This document shows, piece by piece, positions 6,410 to 12,820 of a DNA stretch of 12,820 bases. The notes beneath the pieces were generated by a model. It was not told the DNA's origin, did no database searches, and saw only the letters and a program-made list of their open reading frames with translations. The translations under genes and the position numbers were made by a program. Source of the DNA: JAFGHJ01 sp964418485 (lineage in GTDB: Bacteria; Hydrothermota; UBA3072). The stretch spans positions 1 to 12,820 of the forward strand of contig CAYQMH010000060.1 of the NCBI GenBank assembly GCA_964418485.1, in the 5' to 3' direction. How positions within the stretch are numbered: position 1 is the stretch's first letter; every line of letters begins with the position of its first letter.

Positions 6410-6413
6410 GCAG

Positions 6414-8846
6414 CTATTTTATTTTATAAAAAAGAAATTTCCCTCTTGAAACTTGATCTTTATACTGAAATCGGAAGAAATAGATCCCTTCCGGAATAGC
6501 ATTTCCATAAGTGTTGAGTCCTTTCCATTTTATCGAATGAATCCCTTTGTTAAGTTCTTCGTCGACAATTGTCGTTGTTTTTCTTCCGTTGAGATCGTAA
6601 ATATCTAAAAGCGTGGTTCCTTTTTCCGGTATGTATATATCAAATGAGACCTCACTGTTGAAGACAGACCCTGTTGTTTTGCAGAAACTAACATCAGAAA
6701 TAGTTTTATCGTTGATTCCAGATTCTTCGGTTACTTTTATCGTATCACTATACGGGATAAAGTTCTCTTTCGTAATTGTTAATAAAATCGATCCCTCGGT
6801 TTGAGGAGTTATTTGAAAATCTATTCTTCCGTTATTATCGGTGAATCCTGTTTGGTAAATTTCTGCTCCTTTCCATAAACATACATAAGCGTTTTCCAGT
6901 GGGATTTGAGATTCTTTTTTTATAACATTTATAGTTATTGTTATGGGTTTGGTAGGTACAGAACGGGGATAATTGGAGATTTCCATTGTTTTTGGAATGT
7001 TGGTCCAGATTCGCATTAATGGACAACCTAATAAAGTATGGTTTATCCGGGTATCATAAAAAAGATATTCGGTTTTAGCCAGCGCTTCCGCAGCGCCAAT
7101 ATTTGTAATTGAATCGTTAAATATTTTATCGAAAATTGCGATCTGCACTTCCGCTAATTCAATATAACTACCTCCATATCGTGTATAGCCCAGAAAAGCC
7201 GGTCCTCCTCTTTCTGGCAGAAGAAGAAAAGCTTCTCCGAGAGAAGGTCCACATTTTATAAAGCGATCTGGAAATTTATCATAATCAAAAGCCGCCTGGA
7301 AGCAAGAAGATATACTCAAGATAGAGTAAGAATCTTTATTTTTTAGCGAGTCCAATCCATTCCCATATTCTTTATGACAGCTCCTCCCAATTTCAGCAGA
7401 ATCTACACTTACGAGAAAATCCCTGTTGGGGTCCGGATGATTGTCTCCGGGGCAAGAAACCGTTATAAGATCTGGATAACCGTGTCCAAAAAGGTTAAAA
7501 AATCCGAATTTTTCACTCATTTTATTGATAACATCGCTACCCCTTGGGAGAATTCCATCAGGTTGTTCAAGCATTGTCGTATCATGTGAGATATAGTTGG
7601 GTATTTTAGCATTTTTTATAGTTTGCCTGGGGCCTGGTCTTAGGTTATCCGATCCCGTCCATAGGAATTTAGTTAGATAGCTTGCGTTTTCTTCTCCAGG
7701 GACCGTCTCATAACTAATTAATTTTTCAATCCAATTGTTTAGCTCTTCGAGGTTTTTACAGGGTATACGTCCTACGAATAATTCGGGAAAAATATCTATG
7801 TTGTCATCTACGGGTTCACCATAAAGTTCGTCCCCGTCTACATTCCAATTTCCGTTCAAATCGGAATAGTAGAGATCCGACGGTGCCCTATAATCAACGA
7901 AAGTATCATTCCTTGTGCAGTTTCCGTATCTTACGGGAACCACATCCTCATCTCCGCCTAAAAGAACCCACTGAGTACCCTCAATATATTTTTCCGTTAA
8001 AAAACCCCTAACTGCAGCGGCGTCGTCATAAAGCGAAGAAACCTGATCATAATAGCCGGCATCTATAATATCTTCTATAACGGCTATTTCGGCTATAACC
8101 CCTTTCTTTTTTAAATAATTGGCGAATGGAATAAAACCGCTTCTCATCGATTCATTTGTTATAATTAGATACTCTGGGTTATCCGCGCCGTTTAAATTTT
8201 TGTAATGTGAGGATAAGGGAATATCGGAATCATTAACCACAATACTTTTTAATGTTTTTTTTTCAGTATATTCGGAAAGGGGCATACAACTACGCTGGCT
8301 TAACACCTTTTTTCCTGTAAATTTGGTGTAAAGGGTAATTTTCATGTTGTCGTAAAAAACAACTTTGCCTTCACGAGGGAAATAGTCTACCGGATATGTC
8401 GCAATTTGAACAATGTTATTGCTCTTATAAAATCCGCTTCCTAATATACTTGCTCTTTTCCCTGGATAAGGCATGGGTGAGTTGTATATTGAAGTATTTG
8501 CTGTATCTTTTAAAAAATCAACGGATGGGGGGGGGCAAGGCATGATATTATATTTACCCGGTAGAGTGTAAGGTTGGCCGGCTTCAACTGCAAGAGATTC
8601 GGCTTCCATTCCTTCGGGGAGGAGAAGATTAATGCATTCGGAAGGTAAAATCGGATTTCCGGTTTCTCCTGTTACTCCAAGTCCATTGATTCTAATAAGA
8701 TCTTTATTTTTTATCTTATCAAAAGATATATAGGATTTATCATATTTAACTTCATAACTGATCGAACCAGTTAATAAAAATGGCATTGCCAGAAGAATTA
8801 TTGTAATCAGTATGTATATCGGGTTTTTATATAAGTGATTCATCAT
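6414..8846 (-). CDS. secreted C25 (gingipain-family) cysteine peptidase with C-terminal FlgD/T9SS-type domain
   Basis: 810 residues from the ATG at 8846. A signal peptide is visible: Lys near the N-terminus, then a hydrophobic core (about residues 10-25) ending near LTGS. Residues about 30-215 resemble the C25 propeptide. The peptidase domain (about 220-620) begins NPEYLIITNES and includes WVLLGGDEDVVPVRYG. The expected catalytic histidine is H455 in LFGHG and the nucleophile is C515 in ISISSCF-like context (codons at 7482-7484 and 7302-7304). Residues about 632-710 form an Ig/carboxypeptidase-regulatory-like beta domain, and about 735-810 a FlgD-like Ig domain of the T9SS type A sorting kind (DLNGR, GIHSIKWKG, PEGIYFF). 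It is probably exported and released or anchored by T9SS; its target proteins are unknown. A TTG at 8879 would add 11 residues but lies inside the -35 box. A C9 run interrupts residues 104-107. The gene follows the TIGR00725 gene in the PorU cluster. Confidence 0.9.
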   Translation of the reverse strand: MMNHLYKNPIYILITIILLAMPFLLTGSISYEVKYDKSYISFDKIKNKDLIRINGLGVTGETGNPILPSECINLLLPEGMEAESLAVEAGQPYTLPGKYNIMPCPPPSVDFLKDTANTSIYNSPMPYPGKRASILGSGFYKSNNIVQIATYPVDYFPREGKVVFYDNMKITLYTKFTGKKVLSQRSCMPLSEYTEKKTLKSIVVNDSDIPLSSHYKNLNGADNPEYLIITNESMRSGFIPFANYLKKKGVIAEIAVIEDIIDAGYYDQVSSLYDDAAAVRGFLTEKYIEGTQWVLLGGDEDVVPVRYGNCTRNDTFVDYRAPSDLYYSDLNGNWNVDGDELYGEPVDDNIDIFPELFVGRIPCKNLEELNNWIEKLISYETVPGEENASYLTKFLWTGSDNLRPGPRQTIKNAKIPNYISHDTTMLEQPDGILPRGSDVINKMSEKFGFFNLFGHGYPDLITVSCPGDNHPDPNRDFLVSVDSAEIGRSCHKEYGNGLDSLKNKDSYSILSISSCFQAAFDYDKFPDRFIKCGPSLGEAFLLLPERGGPAFLGYTRYGGSYIELAEVQIAIFDKIFNDSITNIGAAEALAKTEYLFYDTRINHTLLGCPLMRIWTNIPKTMEISNYPRSVPTKPITITINVIKKESQIPLENAYVCLWKGAEIYQTGFTDNNGRIDFQITPQTEGSILLTITKENFIPYSDTIKVTEESGINDKTISDVSFCKTTGSVFNSEVSFDIYIPEKGTTLLDIYDLNGRKTTTIVDEELNKGIHSIKWKGLNTYGNAIPEGIYFFRFQYKDQVSRGKFLFYKIK
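8527..8535 (-). repeat. C9 homopolymer in the C25 peptidase gene, possible slippage switch
   Basis: Nine C on the coding strand, covering the last base of a Cys codon and most of three Pro codons (residues 104-107 of the 810-residue protein). Such a run stands out in AT-rich DNA. Gain of one C leads to TGA within three codons after the run; loss of one leads to TAA within six. Both would remove the whole peptidase domain. Confidence 0.7.
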
Positions 8847-8853
8847 AGTATAA

Positions 8854-8879
8854 ATTATATACAATCCCTTTTTTGTCAA
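8854..8879 (-). promoter_or_regulatory. internal promoter for the C25 peptidase gene, possibly leaderless
   Basis: On the minus strand, perfect TTGACA (8874-8879) and perfect TATAAT (8854-8859) are 14 bases apart, which is shorter than ideal. Only 7 bases separate the -10 from the ATG at 8846, so transcription would start at or next to the start codon. No Shine-Dalgarno sequence is present in that gap. The -35 begins right after the TAG of the upstream gene. Confidence 0.55.
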
Positions 8880-9365
8880 CTATTTAGAAAAAGAGTGATT
8901 AGAACCGTGTTTTCTGTCAGTGCTGAAAAATTCGTCCACTTTTTCAATCGCTTCTTCGGGAGAATTAACTTTTTCAATAGGAAGAGGTATAGTACATTTG
9001 ATCCCTATTATTTTTTTCTTATATATGTGCCCGAAAGCGATTTCGCTTTGTGTTCCCACAGAGCCATCGATTGCTATCAAAATATCTGCACTTTGTGTTA
9101 TAATTACATTTCTGGCATGGCTCATTCCGGTAACTATAGGAATGTCGACCCATTGGTTAGCGGTGGCTCTTGCGTTTCCGGGTAAGATTCCAATAACCAG
9201 TCCTTCTTTTTTCTTTGCTCCTTTCGAGGCTGCTTCCATAACGCCCCCCAGTCCTCCAGTTATAAGAACATAATTTCTTTCTCCTATCAGTTCTCCCATC
9301 TTAAAAGCTAATTCATAAATGTCTTTCGAAACTTTTGAACCTCCGATAACACCGACTATTTTCAT
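8880..9365 (-). CDS. TIGR00725/LOG-like Rossmann nucleotide-binding protein
   Basis: 161 residues, cytosolic, no signal peptide. It opens with a beta strand and glycine loop (VGVIGGS, residues 4-10). It carries ITGGLGGVMEAASKGA at 35-50 and GSVGTQSEIA at 101-110, the counterpart of the PGGxGTxxE motif of the lysine-decarboxylase-like/LOG superfamily. MSHARN at 81-86 is the conserved basic segment of the family. TIGR00725 proteins are close to full length at about 160 residues, so this copy looks complete. The family is related to DprA and to cytokinin nucleotide phosphoribohydrolases, but the ligand of TIGR00725 members is not established and none is assigned. The ATG overlaps the PorU TGA in an ATGA junction, and a weak GGTGA (9370-9374) lies 4 bases upstream, so its translation is probably coupled to that of the sortase. 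Confidence 0.9.
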   Translation of the reverse strand: MKIVGVIGGSKVSKDIYELAFKMGELIGERNYVLITGGLGGVMEAASKGAKKKEGLVIGILPGNARATANQWVDIPIVTGMSHARNVIITQSADILIAIDGSVGTQSEIAFGHIYKKKIIGIKCTIPLPIEKVNSPEEAIEKVDEFFSTDRKHGSNHSFSK

Positions 9366-12300
9366 CTTATCACCGCTATTTTACCATAATGTGGTTCAGC
9401 GTTTCCTGCTTTTATGGCATAATAATAAATACCGTTAGAAACCTTTCTGCCTTTTTTATCTCTGCCGTCCCATTCTACGTAATTTGCCCCGTATCTGGAA
9501 GCTCCCGGAGAAAGCTCTTTAACCAATCTTCCTGCTATTGTAAATATTCTTATCTCTACCGGTACTTCTTCGGAAAGATGATAAACTATAACTGTTTTAT
9601 CTTTCATTGGATTTGGGTAGTTTCTAATATTCCAGAGTAATTCTTCTTCTCCTATTTTAAAAGAAACAGCATCAACAGCTATGTTTCCCGCATTGTCTTT
9701 GGCATAAACTTCGAAATTAATAGAATCGGAGAGAGTCGAGGATTCATAAGAAAAAGTAACTTCCCCTGTAGTTGAGCTTCCGGTTACATAGGAAAATCCA
9801 TCAGTCATAAAAAGCGGTTCTCTATTGTTAATTATAACCTGTAGATTGGTTTTAGTTCTTAAATCCAGGCCGCTGCTATCTCTAACTATAAGGGTTATCT
9901 TTCCTGAAGGAGGTATCAGATCTCCCCGTTTTAAAAGTCTATCCTGTAATTTGAACTCAAGAGAGGGTGGTAGTGTATCTTCCGGGAGCGAACCCTCGAT
10001 AAAATATATATAAGAGGTAAAGTATGCTTCTTTCTCACCTCGAGAATAAAGTGAAATTTTGCCTGAGTCTGATTCTATATTGTAAGGGATATTTACCTTT
10101 ACATTGAACGAATCGTTGGCTATGTGCGCACTGCCTCTGAATATAGTTTTCCCCTCTTTTTTTATTGGAACAGGAATAATATTCTCTGGATCTTCCGTTG
10201 CGTTCAAAACGGTATCATAGCTTGCTTCAGTAAAATAACAGAAAATCTTTTCAGCCGAGTTGCTTACACTACCTTTTATTTCCAACTGTCTTCCACCTAT
10301 GGCGGTATCCGGGATTTCAACATCGAGCGATACGGAATCGATCAGTATAGATGTGGCGGGATCTCCAAAAAGGGTATAGCTTTTATGTCCTCCTGCGGAT
10401 ATTGCTAAAAGAAAGACGTCACCCGCTGTGGGTACAGAATTGTTAAAAAGATGTGTCGCAATTCTTATACCCAGATTTCCATTATCAGTATATTCTGTGG
10501 ATCTTCCCGCAGCGATTGAAACAATATTTCCTCCATCTTTATAAATAGTTGCATATCCTGCGATACAATTTTCATCCGGTCTTTCAAAGTAGCCGACCTC
10601 ACAGGAGCCATAGTAATAGAAGGGTGTTTTTCTCCAGTTTGAAAAAAGATTAATGTCCTGGATCTCGAGCGCCTTTTCGTCGGCTAACTGCCTTAGATTA
10701 CCGTGTCCCAGATAAAATCCCGCAATAGCTCCATCAGACATCGATTTGTTATGGGCTTCTTGAGCAGTGGGTTTTGTTCCGCTTGAAGACATAGTGTACT
10801 CCATCAGATAAATTTTGTCTCTGTAAGTCCAATCGGGTAAAGAGTTAGAAAGTGTTTCCATAAGAGTAGTGTGTACCTTTTCAGTATTGGGACTGCGATT
10901 AGGGTTAGTCTTAATAGCGTCATCAGCCAGGAGTATAACTTTCATTCGCCAGTCACCTGCACTATTCTCATAATCAATCAGTTTATCTGCCCATACTTTA
11001 GCCTCAGAGATATTGGAAACGGTTACTCTTCCAATAGGTATATCAGGATCTACGCTTGGGTCTTCATTGAAGTCTACAAACCAGTTGTCCACGCAGGAAT
11101 TTGATTGGAGATATGGGGAGCTAGGAGGTTGATAAATAGCAGTGCCCTCAGTGTGTATGGGTATAAATGAAGTTTTTCCCGTTCTTGTCAAGTTTTTCTC
11201 GTCATAACTTCCATTACCGAACAATAAGGCATAACTAACAGGCGGATTCCAGTTTTCCTGTGTCCAGTATAAAAATCTCTTTATTGCGGAAGGGTCTTTT
11301 ACCCCATAGGAAAAATTATTGTAAATATCGTTTATATCTACAACTCGAGCTTGAGGTGACGAAAAACCCCTGAGGTGATTCTCTCTCCAGTTTTTTAGTC
11401 TTGCAGCCTGAGCCACAAACTGATTCGGGGTTATCGCGATCCAATCGGCTCCTCCTTGAAATAAGTCCGTCGGATCGTCTAAAGATATACCCTCGATGGA
11501 ATACGAAAAAGACTGCAATAATATTTTCCTGGAATCGGTGGAGAAATTTGTATTACCATTACTAAAAGAATGAGATATTAAAGAAGGATTTCGTGAATCA
11601 CTTATGTTTATAACATAAGGATTGTTCGTGAACCCTTCTACCATATAATTTCTTATTAAAGATTCTTCCTGGGTTATGGATAATTCATTCCCATTAGCTG
11701 CTAATTCTCTTTCGTAGATCACCTCTATATAGTCCATAATTATTGATTCCTCAGGAGTTTCCAGAGTGATGACTAAATTGTTTAGACCTGAATGGAGAGA
11801 GTTTATTGTATCTGTAAAAACCGTTCTGTCTCTAGTTTCAATGCCTTGAGAAACAACCGATTTCGAAATGCTTTCTCCGTTTAAAGAAATCCTTATATCA
11901 TAAGTGCCGGCGGTCTTAGGATAAAAGCCTACCCGGATTATAGCTTGATTGTTATAAATGTTAGGAGCAGTAAAAGAGAGTGCTAAATTGTCGTCGGAGT
12001 CTGGATGTAGAGTGTCTTTACCAGTATTCAGTTGTTCCCATCCCCAGGCAAGTCCGCATTTTAAAGGGGTATAAACATCTTCTTCAAGATGTATTGTATC
12101 GATAAAATGAGTAACGTTCTCACCACCGGACCGTGAGATTTCTTCCATCGTATGAGGGTTTTCGCCACTGAAGCGCAGCCAGTAAACATTGGTGTCAGTA
12201 TAAGGATGATAATAAAAAAAGTTATTATTATTAAAATTATTTCTTCCCCAGCCGGAAAGAGAATGCGCGTAAAAAAGAATTCTCTCTCCTTCTTCGAAAG

Positions 12301-12820
12301 TTCCGTTTCCGTTACCTTCATATACCGCCGGTAATATACCAGGAAGTGTATCCATGGCTAATAAACTATCCATTCTCCAGTTCATTATTTTATCATATCC
12401 GCCAAGAATTTCTATTTCTTCGGGGTCGATCGATGAGGCATTTATTCCGACTCTTTGTAAATCTGCCGGGGTAATTTCATATAAACCTTCTTTTGTGGTT
12501 TTTATCTTGGCATATAAAAACGCTCCCTGACGCAATTTGTGAATTGATGGGATTCTTATTTTTTCGCCTCTGATTTGATTCAGGAAAAGATTAGGATTCC
12601 TTTGCTGGTATCCTATTGGACTTATCCATTTGCCGCCTATAAAATATATCTTAATCCGGATGTCGCTCCTGATTTGCACTTTCTTTCCGTCAAAAGAAAA
12701 AGGATTTATAATTATTGTGGCGCTGCCATTCGGAGAAGGGCTATTTTCAATTATTTTGACAGCAGGTGGGGTGTAGCTTTCAGGAACTTTTCTTATCTCG
12801 CTTTCTCCGTAATACTGAAC
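9362..12820 (-). CDS. porU: PorU-like type IX secretion C25 sortase (N-terminus beyond window)
   Basis: 1152 residues are visible and the frame is still open at the right edge, so the start lies outside. Residue numbers count from the first codon at 12820. The order fits PorU. An N-terminal beta domain holds the GLYEITPADLQRVGI segment (about 112-126) and a GG-containing block near 140. Beta-sandwich regions follow. The C25 domain (about 455-822) includes ADWIAITPNQF, RVVDINDIYNNFSYG and a DPSAIKRFL segment. The expected catalytic pair is H706 in LGHGN and C740 in GSCEVGYF, 34 residues apart. FGDPA (818-822) ends the domain. About 830-1050 is Ig-like, and 1057-1152 a FlgD-like Ig domain (NYPNPM, YVEWDGRD, SNGIYYY). 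PorU sits at the outer membrane, removes the C-terminal signal of T9SS cargo and links it to lipopolysaccharide, with PorV as partner; no other T9SS gene is in the window. It is first in the visible - strand cluster with the TIGR00725 and C25 genes. Confidence 0.88.
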   Translation of the reverse strand, partial: VQYYGESEIRKVPESYTPPAVKIIENSPSPNGSATIIINPFSFDGKKVQIRSDIRIKIYFIGGKWISPIGYQQRNPNLFLNQIRGEKIRIPSIHKLRQGAFLYAKIKTTKEGLYEITPADLQRVGINASSIDPEEIEILGGYDKIMNWRMDSLLAMDTLPGILPAVYEGNGNGTFEEGERILFYAHSLSGWGRNNFNNNNFFYYHPYTDTNVYWLRFSGENPHTMEEISRSGGENVTHFIDTIHLEEDVYTPLKCGLAWGWEQLNTGKDTLHPDSDDNLALSFTAPNIYNNQAIIRVGFYPKTAGTYDIRISLNGESISKSVVSQGIETRDRTVFTDTINSLHSGLNNLVITLETPEESIIMDYIEVIYERELAANGNELSITQEESLIRNYMVEGFTNNPYVINISDSRNPSLISHSFSNGNTNFSTDSRKILLQSFSYSIEGISLDDPTDLFQGGADWIAITPNQFVAQAARLKNWRENHLRGFSSPQARVVDINDIYNNFSYGVKDPSAIKRFLYWTQENWNPPVSYALLFGNGSYDEKNLTRTGKTSFIPIHTEGTAIYQPPSSPYLQSNSCVDNWFVDFNEDPSVDPDIPIGRVTVSNISEAKVWADKLIDYENSAGDWRMKVILLADDAIKTNPNRSPNTEKVHTTLMETLSNSLPDWTYRDKIYLMEYTMSSSGTKPTAQEAHNKSMSDGAIAGFYLGHGNLRQLADEKALEIQDINLFSNWRKTPFYYYGSCEVGYFERPDENCIAGYATIYKDGGNIVSIAAGRSTEYTDNGNLGIRIATHLFNNSVPTAGDVFLLAISAGGHKSYTLFGDPATSILIDSVSLDVEIPDTAIGGRQLEIKGSVSNSAEKIFCYFTEASYDTVLNATEDPENIIPVPIKKEGKTIFRGSAHIANDSFNVKVNIPYNIESDSGKISLYSRGEKEAYFTSYIYFIEGSLPEDTLPPSLEFKLQDRLLKRGDLIPPSGKITLIVRDSSGLDLRTKTNLQVIINNREPLFMTDGFSYVTGSSTTGEVTFSYESSTLSDSINFEVYAKDNAGNIAVDAVSFKIGEEELLWNIRNYPNPMKDKTVIVYHLSEEVPVEIRIFTIAGRLVKELSPGASRYGANYVEWDGRDKKGRKVSNGIYYYAIKAGNAEPHYGKIAVIR

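Larger units (their letters stand above)
6154..6413. other. gene-free spacer made of short-repeat arrays
   Basis: This 260-base stretch between the hom promoter and the end of the C25 peptidase gene has no plausible gene on either strand, no tRNA-like fold and no convincing hairpin terminator for the peptidase gene. Six short tandem arrays occupy about 173 bases of it. The rest is AT-rich filler with T runs at about 6280-6290 and 6358-6367. Confidence 0.6.

Noticed and set aside
8847..8879. TTG at 8879 as start of the C25 peptidase
   Set aside because: It overlaps the TTGACA box, has no ribosome binding site and would put 11 extra residues before a normal signal peptide that begins at the ATG.
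8835..9273. Open frames of about 116 codons on the + strand opposite the TIGR00725 gene
   Set aside because: They are antisense shadows of a well-recognised family gene, with no family motif or convincing ribosome binding site.
10124..10408. Open frames opposite the PorU-like gene
   Set aside because: The minus strand codes for the C25 and Ig-like domains here; the + strand frames read as aromatic-rich, motif-free protein.
1..12820. Mobile element, prophage or defence island
   Set aside because: No transposase, integrase, terminal repeats, phage genes or recognisable defence genes were seen on either strand.

Overview
The window is AT-rich bacterial DNA with well-packed genes, and no mobile element, RNA gene or CRISPR array was seen. 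Two features hint at the organism. One is a PorU-like type IX secretion (T9SS) sortase followed by a second secreted C25 (gingipain-family) peptidase, both ending in a FlgD-like/sorting-type Ig domain. The other is a set of intergenic spacers made of short, degenerate 7-9 bp tandem repeats. Together they suggest a T9SS-bearing lineage of the Bacteroidota/FCB group or an uncultured relative (Cloacimonadota-, Zixibacteria- or WOR-3-like). This placement is inference; there is no rRNA or other phylogenetic marker in the window.

Left part (1-3607). A possible C-terminal end of a + strand gene (1-72) converges on a BaiN/HI0933-type flavoprotein gene on the - strand (86-1324). A 236-bp divergent spacer follows, holding a promoter for each side, a period-8 repeat and a cluster of five GATC sites with nested palindromes. 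Then comes a + strand gene for a membrane M48 metalloprotease carrying an N-terminal TFIIB-type zinc ribbon, a decayed second copy of that ribbon, and a C-terminal membrane-flanked beta module (1561-3558). It ends at a probable bidirectional terminator.

Middle (3591-6153). A two-gene - strand operon, read from a good sigma70-type promoter at 6126-6153, encodes an ACT-less homoserine dehydrogenase and a 12-helix sodium:neurotransmitter-symporter-family (NSS) transporter. The two genes are coupled by a TAATG junction. The transporter has Ser where LeuT has the chloride-substituting Glu290, so it is predicted to be chloride-dependent.

Spacer 6154-6413 holds no gene. Six short tandem arrays with different consensus units and periods of 7, 8 or 9 bp fill much of it.

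Right part (6414-12820). A - strand cluster runs porU-like sortase (its N-terminus lies beyond the right edge), then a TIGR00725/LOG-like nucleotide-binding protein (ATGA overlap), then a secreted C25 peptidase. The last gene has its own promoter, whose -10 box sits so close to the ATG that the transcript may be leaderless. It also has a run of nine C residues early in the coding sequence where slippage in either direction would truncate the protein within a few codons, a candidate phase-variation switch. The sortase would be expected to process T9SS cargo, and the downstream peptidase is a plausible client.

No clearly new defence or mobile system is visible. The most unusual signals are the repeat mosaic, the C9 tract, the chloride-site residue of the transporter, and the duplicated and decayed zinc ribbon on the protease.
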